Origin: Phoronis australis
Taxonomy: Eukaryota; Phoronida; Phoronidae
Length of the DNA: 64,000 nucleotides
NCBI GenBank assembly: GCA_002633005.1
Contig: NMRA01000254.1
Location: 238,546 to 302,545 of the forward strand
Direction of reading: 5' to 3'
In this document: piece after piece, positions 1 through 11,170 of the stretch
How the letters are laid out: each line of letters begins with the position of its first letter
Numbering within the stretch: position 1 is the first letter of the stretch
The notes under the pieces: model-generated
The model's database searches: none
What the model saw: the letters and a program-made list of their open reading frames with translations, nothing else
Told to the model about the DNA's origin: nothing
Position numbers and translations under genes: made by a program

Positions 1-395
1 ATATATACTTAATACATGCATTCAAATTCATGACTTTTCTGTTGGAATAACCTAGCAAGAGAAGAGTTAACATTCACAAGCTCTGGTAGAAGAGTTTTCA
101 TCAGGTCTCCAAGAAATGAGACTCATCTTCAATTTCCCCCATATGTCGCATATTCTCTCACTTCTAGGAACACCCATATGTCTACCTCTCTCCTGTGCAA
201 TTAGTCTTCAAGTATAGATATCGGGGATAATTCTAGCTCTTGCTTTCAACATGGTTGGCATTTTTTCTTTGTGGCCTGGTATAAATGTTGCCACGGATTT
301 GTCGGCGCAGCTACACCCTAAAACTGACACGGTCCGTAGCTATGGAATTTCTGGTCTTTTCCTGGTATTCACCTGGTACGTTTCCAATTTTCTAG
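1..395. other. intron or upstream sequence of the WD40 gene
   Basis: No coding segment could be recognised here. It ends in a pyrimidine-rich stretch and TCTAG that forms the acceptor of the first WD40-gene exon at 396, so most of it is probably intron of a gene that starts outside the window. Confidence 0.5.
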
Positions 396-3300
396 AATGG
401 AGAACTTGTGACTGTGATGGCTGGTGATGACATGAACTCTACCGACCTTCACCTTGCACTAAATGACTCTCTGTTGGTGGGTCAAGTGAGTACAGAACAG
501 ACGAGTCTGGACATGTCTGATGTACAGGCGAGCAACAGGGTACCACTGAGGAAGCTACAGGTGGGTCGTTTGTTCTTTGACATTAAACATGGCAAATACC
601 TGCATTCACTAACATTCTTGTTTTGATAGTTCCCAAATGCTGTGTCATGTCCAATATTCCCATGCAAAACACTAAGTCTAATCTCAATATTTGAATCTGG
701 ACTTGAAAGTAATTTTCACATTTTCCGTTCTATGTTAAAACATTGTTAAGAAAAGAGTGTTTTTTTGTTCTCAAGTACGCTATGGTTTACGCAGACGAAT
801 TTCTAGTCCCAACTTCACACTTCTTGACCCCTAGATTGGAGTTGCAAACTTGAGTAAAAACTAGAGATTTCATGTTCAGACTCGAACTTATAACTTTAAT
901 GCTGGTGTCGTCAAGTGTAAACTAAGATTAGACAGTTGGTCATCCATGTTAACCACTGTGTGTTGCAGCTCAAAGAAAAGTTGTTCTGAGTTCACACATC
1001 AAAGGTAGAATGAAAAATGTCAAATAACAATTTCGAGTTTTAGTCCGATCCCAAATTGAAAATAAATTGCCTCTAATTTGAAACCTAACTTTTCTTATGG
1101 CAAGTTCTTTAGTGTCACAAGATCCAGGGTTTGTAAAAAGCTACTACTAACTTTAAGATCAGTCGACACTGTCATAAGTAACATATTATATATTTTTTTC
1201 ATGTTAAGCCAAATTCAGAACCACCTTCGATGAAAATTTGTGTTCTTTTTGGAATACATCTTAAAAGTATTTTTGCAGTCTGTAGTGAATTAGTCAGTTC
1301 CTAATTTCACAGTTAAACCTCTTGGAATAATACGGAGAATCATTGATTACTGCTGGGGCTAGATTCACTGTCATAACTTTGAGTTATTTTAGTTTCAAAT
1401 GGCCGATTATAACTCTGACTTAAATATATCTTTTTCAGTGAGGCGTGGGAATATGTTAGGAACATTTTGTGCCATCAGCACGCCATCTGTTCGGTCACAT
1501 CAAGTGTCCTAATGAATATATAAGTTCGAAAAGATTTTTGCCCCCAAATGGGACTTCTGCTAACCGTGCAGACGCTCTAGCCACTGAGCCATCGGGACCA
1601 CTGGTCAAAGAGAAATCCAGTGACACTTAGTAGTGGGCATCTTACCCTAGATTAAGGGTAAGATGCTCACTACTAAGTCTTATTGGATTTCTGTGTTTGA
1701 CTAGTGGTCCCCTGCATGGTTAGCAGAAGGTCCTGGGTTAGAGTCCCGTTCGGGGGCAAAAATCTTTTCGGACTTATGTTCATTAGGACATGTGATGTGA
1801 CCAAAAAGATTATGTGCTGATGGGTAAAAAATGTTTGCAACTCTGATGACTTAATGCAACTATTATCACTGCACAAGGCTTTAGATTTTAAAAGTGTCCT
1901 AAATCAGGTGCAAATTTTAAGGAAAGAAGTCCTAGAATGTGTTACTACCCCAATTTATTCCTATGCATCTGTTATCACTGATTTTTCAGATATGGGACTT
2001 TGAAAGCGGTCAGCCATTGGAAATGGCCGATGGTCAAATGTGTTCTGCCATAGCCATGATGTCTGATGGACGACGCGTGGTGCTGGGACGAACAGACAAG
2101 TTTGGAAATGCCACTCACGTGACCATTTATGATCTCATGGGAAACGAGACATTACGTGATATTAGGTAATGATTGAACTGTCTAATGGTATTAATTTTGG
2201 TACTACCTAAATTATTACTATAGAAATTGCAGGAGGGATCTGTTTTCACAGTTAGTGTTGTGGTGAGTTTATTTTTAATTCAAGTAGACTAGTTTTTTGG
2301 TTTGATTTAGCTGTTTTTCATGTACTTGATTTTAGCATTTTACGTGCAGATTTTTCATTTCCGAAAGAAAAAAGTATGCTGTTCAAAAAATTGATTTTTG
2401 TCACCCACACAAAATATCTGAACACACTAGGAAACATTTTTCTGTGTTAAGTGGAAGTATTATTTGTACATGCCAAGTTTTGGTCACCATGTAGTTGCCA
2501 TTGGCAACTACTGTATTCTCGCGTAATAAATGTTATATCTGTACATGGCGCAGGTACGACGGAGGTGTTGGGATCGCTGACAGCGTCACGTGTCTCCATC
2601 TGTCACCTGATGACAGGTATGTCATCGCTGGCTTCAACAACTCGTATGACGGGAATGCCAATTTTGTCGTCTTCGATCTCAGTGTTAGTGACCACATCGC
2701 TGTCGACCCCAAGATTATCGCTCTTGATGCCGAGCCTCAGTGTACAGCTATCTTGGACACTCACGAAGCTGTGACTGGTACGTGTTGCAAGGTTCTGTAG
2801 CAGTGTGATCCTTTTCGGGAATTGCAACTTTCTCTCGTTCAGTGGCCATGCCAGACAGCAGCAAAGCTGTTGTTCTCGATTTCCTTCATATGGTAAACCA
2901 TTTTCTTGTAAGACTATCGAAGACAATTAGTTAAAGCTGAATGAGAGAAATTTTTAATGATTTGTTAAAGCAAATTTAAGAAACTCAGTGCCACACTTTA
3001 TAACAGTCTGCTTGAATATGATTGTGTGAAGTCTTCTAGAAAAAGGTTATGTAAGCACCCTTAATGCTCATTGTTTTTCATTGCCTAGCATCTTGCAAAT
3101 GCTTGGCATCACTAAGTATGGCCTACACTACTTCTTTTACGTTTGAGTCCCACATAAAAATTGCTGTGGACTCGAGACTTCTCATAATGGCTGCATTTTT
3201 CCCAGTGGTTGCCTTGCCAACTATGTTTCTTATACTTCTTTCATGTCATTGCAGGCACTCGCAAGGGAGAGCTGGTAATCTGGAGCCTGCGGACCGGCAA

Positions 3301-4311
3301 GCCTCTACGCCAGCTCATCGGCAACACCGGGGGGACCATGACCTTGAACCGTGTTTCCGCGCTGAGCGCTCACTCAGCTGAGATAAAGGACCTTACACTG
3401 TCCAAGGATGGCCGAATATTGGTGTCAGCGTCTGCAGACGGCACGCTGAGGTCATGGTCAATGGACACAGAGAAACTAATGCACACTCTGTCTGGACATA
3501 AGGATGAAGTAAGAATTATTGTCTCACTCGAATCTACTCTCTTGTTCCCCACTCCCCCCTCCCCTCTATCCTGTGCTCTCTGCTCACCATCCCTGCCACC
3601 CTCTCTGGTTACCTCCTTCCAGCCTCCCTACATTTCTCCTCCCTCACTCCCTCCCCCCTCCCTCCAGCTCTTCCTCTGACTCTTCTCTCCATTCTCCCCT
3701 CCTCTCCTAAATTAAGATATTACCGATTTCATTCTTTTTACAAAAATAATTTAATTTTGAAGTTTCACAAATTAATGAAGTTTCACCGGTAGCTTTAACT
3801 GTAACATGGTTGTACTGTTGTTACTTGGCACTGATGAATATAGTATTTTTGTCATAAATATTGTCACACCCCACAATACAAACATCATTTCACCATGTTC
3901 TACTTAACGCGTGTCATATGTCTTCCGTTATTTTCTTTTTCCCTGTCTTACTTTGGTAATTTCACGCCTATTTGTGTGTGTGTGTGTGTGTGTGTTTGTG
4001 TGAATGACTGTGTGGATGTACAACACTACAATCATTGGTCTCAAATTTAAATTATTTCTTGCCATGTGTAGGTTTGGTGCTGTGATATATCCCATGACAA
4101 CGAGATGATTCTGTCAGGATCGCGTGACAGTACAATTCGACTCTGGAGGACCCGCAACGGTGCACCTATATGTCTATTCAACGCTAACATGGACATATTC
4201 TCAGTAAAGATGAGCGCCAATGCCGGAACCGTTGTTGCCCTAGGCGACAAGTTTGCGTCCAGAAAGTTGATCATGTTGCAGATAGTTCATTCAAGAAGCA
4301 GACGACATTAG
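396..4311 (+). CDS. WD40-repeat protein, C-terminal five exons (NACHT/WD-repeat, NWD-like), 5' partial
   Basis: Five exons join in one open frame: 396-560, 1990-2165, 2554-2777, 3255-3508 and 4072-4311 (TAG stop). All introns are GT-AG, and the phases (0, 2, 1, 0) fit with no internal stop, giving about 352 residues. WD40 signatures are clear: IWDFESGQPL opens exon 2, GELVIWSLRTGKPLRQL lies in exon 3-4, LSAHSAEIKDLTLSKDGR then SASADGTLRSW in exon 4, and GHKDEVWCCDIS then SGSRDSTIRLW across exons 4-5. The last blade is followed by a short basic tail ending SRSRRH. WD40 propellers act as protein-interaction platforms, and in NACHT-WD proteins they sit C-terminal to an NTPase. The NWD-like assignment rests on remembered family resemblance and on the propeller being C-terminal; no NACHT domain is in the window. 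No canonical AATAAA was seen in the first 450 bases after the stop. Introns 1 and 4 carry repeats listed separately. Confidence 0.85.
768..1085. mobile_element. MITE, TCGAGT-rich family, copy 1 (in WD40 intron 1)
   Basis: This stretch is a diverged copy of elements at about 41020-41320 and 61160-61568. Shared blocks in order are CACACTTCTTGACCCCTA, ATGTTCAGACTCGAACTTAT, a run like TTTAATGCTGGTGTCGTC, and GTCAAGTGTAAAC followed by TTAGACAG. The element is non-coding. It contains internal complementary blocks (CTTGACCCC against a GTCGTCAAG-type block), as expected of a foldback. Ends and target-site duplication could not be fixed by eye. Confidence 0.55.
1485..1815. repeat. foldback of two tRNA-like half-copies in WD40 intron 1
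   Basis: The sequence is a large palindrome centred near 1650, with arms of about 160 bp. On the minus strand the left arm reads like a tRNA 5' half: an A-box-like TGGCTCAGTGG, then TCTGC-ACGGTTA-GCAGA as a perfect 5-bp anticodon-type stem with a 7-nt loop. The right arm on the plus strand lacks the A-box part but keeps a B-box-like GGGTTAGAGTCCC that the left arm has lost. Both then share GGGGGCAAAAATCTTTTCG and a tail ending in a TGATGTGACC block. This is best read as two opposed copies of a tRNA-derived repeat with complementary deletions, not a functional tRNA gene. Confidence 0.65.
3540..3712 (+). repeat. polypyrimidine (CT-rich) low-complexity tract in intron 4
   Basis: About 170 bases right after the exon 4 donor are almost entirely C and T, with many CCCTCC and TCTCC runs. 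This is a low-complexity intron tract with no coding support; the ORFs through it are compositional artefacts. Confidence 0.9.
3973..3996 (+). repeat. (TG)n microsatellite
   Basis: An uninterrupted run of roughly a dozen TG dinucleotides, shortly before the acceptor of the last WD40 exon. Confidence 0.95.
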
Positions 4312-7300
4312 ACTGTTCCAGAGACAGATGGCACTAGTTCGCTTGTTTTAAGTGCTAATTTTGTTTCTGCATTTCATTTATTTTTATGTTAAGGATAAGA
4401 AGCTCATTAATGTGTAGATTGATTTGATTTAAACTGCAACATTATATAAAGCAGTTTCTTGAGCTTTTGACATTCTTAGTCGTTAGTAATTGTTTCTCAA
4501 ATCTGGGTTTGTGTGAGGAAAGCTGTGTACTAAACTTACAATGGCAGTCAATTGAACAAAGTGTATGACAAAGTTATGACTGCGAGATGATGAATCACTG
4601 TTGTTGACAGCACTCTCTATTGAGGCGTATGGTAATCAATGGTTGTCTGTTAGGTGGAGCCAGATTGGTTGGTTTGTTCTGGCATGCCTGATTGGTTGGT
4701 TTGGGTTAATACTGAACATGTTTTGTAACAATGCTGTTTTTAAAATGGAGAAAAAGATTAATATAGACATAAATATACCGTAAATTTGTGAAATAACGCC
4801 CTGGGTGCTTAAATTAGGAAACTGTAAAATGGTGAGGGGGGGGGGGCACTTGCATCAAAAATTAAAAACCAGATTGCGAGTTTTTCGTTTTTACTCAATG
4901 GTCAAGGTAAAATGCTAAATATTTCTTTGTCTATATTTGTCTTTTTACCCATTTTAATTTTATGTTTTAGCTGGTCATAGCTGGTAACTATTTACACCTT
5001 GATGAAAGCTATTCTTGTTGTAGATGTAGTAGTTTTTTAAAACCATTTTGAATCTGTGTAATAATATATATTTCTTGTGTTATTACTATATTTTTGTTTA
5101 TTTCGTTTACTAATTGCTTTTTAATTATTATTTATCGCAGACTTGCCAACTTGCTTGAGGAATCAAATTACTAGATCTGGTGGTCTACTGTTTTTTATTT
5201 TGCATAATATTTCCACGGTCTCTATTGGTTTCAGTGGAAAAGGATCTGAGCAGGTACTGGCTTTTCATCATGAGATCAAAGTTGCATAAAGTTTTAGTTG
5301 TTTGTAGTGAGTTCAAATGCAATTTGTGTCTATGCGAAATGATCAAGAAAACTTGTGGAACTGTTACATGTAATAGTTTAAATTTGCACCCCTGTGTAAT
5401 TTGAGAGTTGTGAAATCAAACAAATGAATTGGAGTACAAAGTCATGTTTTTGATTGCTGTAATTTTTCATGCCCACATATTTATCACCCAATTTGTCAGA
5501 AAAGTGGAATTGTGGTGTCAGAACTCTCAATACAAACAGTTACAAAAATCTTTTAGCGGTGGCTTCAACTTTGCATAAAATTGTCATGAAACAACACAGG
5601 ACAATTATGAGCATTTATAACTGGGCAAACTACTGGAAGAAAAACAGTACGTGACTTTGTGCTACAAAACCGTCAACAGTGCCATTCTAATTCTATTGGT
5701 TTGTGGTGCTACTGTACACTTAATCGTTTGCTGTTTAGCGGTGGTGAGGCTGTGAATATTAAATATTCTCGGCTGAAAATGTTGTTCTTGGACTATCTCG
5801 TATGAAATACAGGCAGTTCAACTAGTTCTTGTAGGTTATTTAAATTCTTGAAGCCTGTTAGCTTGGGTGGTACTATAATAGGCCATTGTGTATACTGCTT
5901 GTTTTTGTCATAGAATTGCAGAAGCTGTTGCTCTGTTGCTTAGCTACTAATTGTTAATTATTAACTCTGTTTTTTGGTGGTTTGATTTATATTTTGCATT
6001 CACCACCAAATGGTAGAACTCATCGCCAACTGTTGTTTTTGGTGTGCAATCACTTGACTTGAGAATTCCTTGCAGAAGTGGACATTTGAGCTGTGTGACC
6101 TTTTTCATGGATCTCTCAAAAGCAATTGATAAAGTTCCCTTTCATATTGATGGCAGGTGGCCCCTACCTAAGTCACTGTGACAATAGCTTTGATGTCACA
6201 GTTACTTGCGAGCTGTCTAGGGTTGCGGCAGTTTCGAACATTTTGATTTCAATCATCAGCTTTGTATATAGTAAAGACTCACCAATTTCCACAAAGATAT
6301 TAGCCAAAATTGACCTTTATTGTTCAAAGTTCAAAGGCCTCTGACCGACAGTTTCTCAAAACATTGTCTGGTAGTAGGTATGGTATAGAGGTATGATTTA
6401 GTTTGCTTCTCTTATATGAATAATGAATAATGAATAATCGACTTTTCCGCTATATTGTGCCCTAAATTGGTGTGGTTTTATTTTATCATTAACTTCTTAA
6501 CAAGGCAGTTCTCGTCCACACTCTTGTGCTATTTCGATGCAGTCGGAAATTTCCTGTCTGTTTGCTTTCATTTTTTGTGGTGATTATGGTAGATTGTACT
6601 AGTTTTCAGTCTGCAGAGTATAGGCGAAAAACAACGACTTGTGCCAGTGATTGTACGAGGTGGTGGGCGAGTCAATTCAAAAGCTGGCCCTTCATTGCAG
6701 CGGTTGTTGCGATCTTAAATCAGGTGGTTGTAAACCATTAGTGAATGCTCGCTTCCCACAGTATGTGAACTGTGAATCTCGTGTTAGTACTATTATCATC
6801 ATTGTGACCTTTACTATTTTTATTATTATTTTGAAATAAAATATTGCTTACATTAAATTTAGTGATTCTTTTCTTAATCAGCACAAACTTACGCATTCAC
6901 CGGGTAAATTCGAGGATTTGGCATGTTTTTTCTTTAGCGTTTTCCTTAGTCCTGGAGAAAATACACGGCTTTTTACCGAAAGGACTGTTTGTAGCGGAAA
7001 GGTGTTTTGGTGTTGTTTCATATTAATTAACAAATTGTCGGAATTCTCGTTGTCGGTTGGGGTCTAACGATGTTGCTCATTCTTCGGTGTTCCCATCAGA
7101 GGGTTAGAGTAGTGCATGTTTCAAACCATGTTCATGTAACCTTCAAACAGGGATCTTGTTTCCGAATTAATTTCAGTTGGATACCTCGTCTGCACGTTCC
7201 ACAGATTTCGATAACCTTGCCTTGCGACTGTAAATGACAGATAAATATTGAACGAAATGAGCTATCACCAATAAATTAACCAAACCTGGCTTGGTGGTGG

Positions 7301-7456
7301 TGGTAGGGTCCGCTGACCACGGATCGAGGCACCAAAGAAATAAATAAAAATACAATGTTACAAAATTAGGTGATAATGTAATTTAGAACTACTTGTAAAA
7401 AGACCACAGTGTAGGAGAGATTATCGAAAACAGTTACACACGAAGCAGTTGAAAAT
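4312..7456. other. 3' flank and unrecognised intergenic DNA
   Basis: The stretch starts with the presumed 3' UTR of the WD40 gene. It includes a poly-G run near 4836-4846 and a small ATGAATA-type tandem at about 6415-6438. The ORFs are short and AT-driven, with no recognisable domain. I see no gene here. Confidence 0.6.
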
Positions 7457-9323
7457 AGTGCACTGATACGCAGTAATTGTTACATTTTACGCCAATGATT
7501 GTTACATTTTACGTTGCTAGGCCTCTCCTAAAATGTAACAAGTTGTTACATTTTATGTAATTTTACAATTTATGTCAAATGCACACGCGAGAAATGTACC
7601 ACTGTTACATTTTACGAAAGCGACGTCATATTTCATGAGTTTGCATGGTACACGGAGGAAAACGCGTTCTCGGATTGTTTGAATGAAATTCTATCAAGTG
7701 TGCCAGCTCAAATTTATAGATGTGTCCATATGTGCTTTCTATTGTTTTGTAACCTGGGTACTTTCTTGGTATAGTCAAAAATGTAGCCGTACAGTTTCAA
7801 TTCCAGACGAAAGAAATTTCCAGGATCAGTTAACAAGTTTTTTTATTGTTAAATCGTTCTTGCAATCTTTTGTGGGCGGTCGCAGGTAACACCCAATTAT
7901 GTGTCTGGCATTACAGTAAAAACACTTCCCTTGGTACCTCGTAAGGACAGAAACAATGACAGCGTATTCAATTTCGGGAGCCAATTTGATAGAAAAATAC
8001 CCGTTTTAATACACGGTAGCTGGATTTATTTCAGCCAGTGTTTTATTGCCTTGGAATCGTGGCTAATGCTCCACACGAATGAGACAAGACCAAAGTTTCT
8101 GATGCGGACGGGTTGTGTTTACCATCTTAGTTACGAACGATAATTTCTGGTGGAACGTGTTTTGAAGAGCTAAAAGCTGAAAGAAATATAATGGTTCCTA
8201 TGATGCTAAACCTGTCTGAAATAGCGGTGGTAACAGCTAATCAACCGTGACGTGTATGCGTAAAATGGGAGGCCTAGGTGGGGAAATAAGAAATATTTTG
8301 CCACTCTGAAAGGACACGGTCATTTTGCTCATACCGCGTGTAGGTCGATAGTTTAAAGGGGCAACACTCCGAAAAAAGCTGACTGGAGGCCTTGTGGACT
8401 TCCAAAACATGCACTTTCTCTTTCTATTATCTTTTAAGATAAAAAAAATCAATGAAAATTGGTATTTGGTCAATGATCGTTAGTCCAAACTAGGAACCAG
8501 GTTCCTATGTCCGAAGCACATATACATGTAAATAAAGACAGAGTCTGGACATTCTAGTATTAATGGACGTGAAGTCACGTGTCTCATGAGGCGCCATTTT
8601 TGTGTTGCAGCTCGCTGCCAACAACACGCATGGTTGTAGACAAATAAAGATGTTTGGTATATTAAACGTTTTGCTACACCGAGATGATTTTAAAATCTTT
8701 GACGATCATGACGTATTAGCACTTTGCTAAAACATGTATTATTTTTATTGCACTGTGTCATTGTTAAATAAATTCAAAAATATCAACAATGATAACAATA
8801 ATGATAACGATACCGATAACTAGTAACAGTAGTGAAAGTAGTAATAGTAGTAATGGTAGTAATAGCAATAATAATAATATAATAGTAATAAAATGATAAT
8901 GGGTATCCGTGTCAGTCTGGAGGGCATTCCTGTAGAGGAGGTATACGAAAAGTGCCGCCCAAAAGGATGCTTTTTCATAGCAAAAATGCTCTCCAATATG
9001 GTGCCATTTATAACAAAATTATCTAAAGGGTGCCTTTTATGAACAGAAATGTGTGAAAATTGGAATTTGTACGCAAAATTAGTCTCTAAATGGGCCAATA
9101 TTTTGTCCAAGCCCACACTCTAAACGATAAGTATTCAAATTTTTCGGGCGCCACCCCTCGTCTAAAAATACTCGAGTGTCCCCGGCCGTGTCATATACTA
9201 CTTGTTCCTGATTTTAGTCATTTTCTTTGAAATATGACATAGGTTTCGTAAAATGTAACAATAGTACATTTCTCACATGTGCATTAGACATAAATGCCAC
9301 ACTTTACGGCGTATCGGTGCACT
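7457..9323. mobile_element. foldback or non-autonomous DNA transposon with TTACATTTTACG subterminal motifs
   Basis: The left arm (7457-7620) and right arm (9240-9323) are inverted copies. AGTGCACTGATACG at the left matches the reverse complement of CGTATCGGTGCACT at the right. GTACATTTCTC, a GTGTGCATT-like block and GACATAAAT recur in inverted order. The motif TTACATTTTACG or its complement occurs at least five times in the left arm and once in the right. The interior shows no recognisable transposase. No convincing target-site duplication was found, so the outer limits are approximate. Confidence 0.6.
8785..8900 (+). repeat. degenerate trinucleotide microsatellite (ATA/GTA/ACA mix)
   Basis: An imperfect run of triplets such as AATGATAAC, AGTAGTAAT and AATAATAAT inside the 7.4-9.3 kb foldback. 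It is low complexity and explains the repetitive ORF on the opposite strand. Confidence 0.85.
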
Positions 9324-10887
9324 CAAGTTCATAACTTTCAAAACAAACGTTCGTAAAATAATTTATAACAGAGGATAACGCATGGGTAAATCTGGAAGAG
9401 TATAAGAAGAATTGTCAAGAATTTTTGAGTAAATTTTGATAACTCCTTGCACGTACTAAGTCTGTTTAGGCCGTAGTCACAGCTCTCCTATCTTTCACCT
9501 CCGTGACCACTTTCTGGGGGAAACGGGAACTTTGCATTAAACCCATCTACACATGTTCAAAAGTCAATTTCAAAAAAGTTCCCAAGAATACACTTGCACG
9601 TTTAGTTAGAATTTTAATTTAAAAGTTGGAAAAAATATAACCTCAATTAATGTGTTAGCCACCAGGTGTCAGCGCAATCAAATGCCAGAAAAATCTTGAG
9701 TCCATACCTTTCCCCTTCAAAAGCCGTCTGCTTGGCAAGAAAACATTCATCAGAGGACAGGCAGCAGATGTTATCCTGCTGGCTTAATAGCTAGATTGTT
9801 TACTGCTACTGACTACATTGGATAGTATCAATTCTTGGATGGGTGTTCAAGTAATAGGCAACCACCAAGGACCAAGGCTCAAAAAACAGCAGACAGCAGA
9901 ATTGAGGAAAGCCAAATCAAGTGGGCACGAGTGTCATCGTAATGAAACAATTCTTGGCACATTCCTGAATCATTTTGTGTTTCGCAAAGAACAGTTTTGG
10001 GAGAGCTAGGACCATGAATTATTGAACGAGTGTGCGACTTCACAATAGACTGGCAAGATGTCTGCCCCTTGCAGCATTCATGTGTCAGGTTCTGCTCAAA
10101 TTTCTGAGCTGGAATTTTCAGATATTACCTGGTCTAAGGCTACTACAAACAAACGTATCAACATTGCGTGCAGGAGAAGTATCATTGCTGAAAAGTTTTT
10201 AAGTTTTTGTGAAAAAACAGAGCTCTTGTCATGCGCGCACCCAAGGGTGGGGGGGCTTGAACGAGCCTCCTCCATTTGGTAAAGCGGGTAAAAAGGTCAG
10301 CCTCAGAGAAACAAAAACTCCAAAACAGTTGAAAACGAGACAAAAGTTCATTAAAAAGGCAGGAACTACCAAAACTCGGCGAACGCACAATTCGTAGCTC
10401 TGAAGTACCCCGTGAATCTTAGTGAATGTCCACATTCTCAAAAACTCGAGCCCCCCATTCATTAGGCTTGGTGTGCCCATGCTTCTATCACAAGCAGTGT
10501 TAAAGACACTTAACAGATATAACAACAATCGAAAGAGCTCTTAAAAAAAGAAGAGACCAAGCTGATGATGGAAATAATACTGAGCCCACGAGAAAATTAA
10601 GGAAATTGTCACTGTCAGTTACATGTACATTTAACAGTGCTCAAAGAAATATACCTTATATGTCTTGCCACCACAATGAACCATTTGCCACAAATCAAAT
10701 TTCATCACAGGGGAACTTCACAAACAAAAGGAAAGTTGAAAACCTATACCAGTTCCAAACATTCAATTGTAAATACCTATTCTCAATTTTAAAAGGTGTC
10801 ATTTATGGTAAATAATGTTTAGTTTAGGTCACACTACAAAAATTATTTTGCTTGATAAATTTGCAGTAATAGTCGTCTCAATCTCAA
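9324..10887. other. unrecognised DNA, possibly the 5' part of a decayed transposon
   Basis: Several short plus-strand ORFs (from about 9818, 10058 and 10606) precede the cysteine-rich remnant at 10888 in the same direction and may be broken pieces of one ORF. None shows a recognisable motif. A G-rich segment lies near 10240-10270. Confidence 0.3.
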
Positions 10888-11170
10888 ATGTACTGGCAGT
10901 ATTTTTTACCNGGGTGGCTTTTGGAGCAGGTTAATCTGAAGCTCCCCCGGATGACTCTGCCTTTAGCCCCAGAAAATGCCATGGAAAACGTTAATGGCAA
11001 GTGTAAAAGAAGTGGTTGTAGTAAAAAAATGTGCTCTTGTTGGAATTCATGCATTCCATGTTCTAAGTTGTGTGACTGTCCAGACATTGTAAACAGGGTG
11101 TCTCAGTCAAAAAACAACTTTTGATGACAAGGATGTTGATATAAATGATGAAGGAGTGGATGAAGAAACA
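10888..11170 (+). pseudogene. C-terminal remnant of an ORF with a CXC-like cysteine cluster
   Basis: The frame from about 10888 encodes a segment with nine closely spaced cysteines, including CKRSGCSKKMCSC and CIPCSKLCDC. This pattern resembles CXC (tesmin/TSO1-type) cysteine clusters, which I recall from the C-termini of some animal transposon-like ORFs. After the cluster the frame hits TGA at about 11122, but a one-base shift continues into an acidic tail (DDKDVDINDEGVDEET) and then two TAA stops, so the ORF looks frameshifted. A single N at 10911 interrupts the upstream part. The function is unknown. I infer a decayed mobile-element ORF because no intron-exon structure or upstream domain is visible. 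Confidence 0.4.

Noticed and set aside
1690-1760. Functional tRNA gene in the WD40 intron.
   Set aside because: No arm keeps both A and B boxes, and the acceptor stem does not form.
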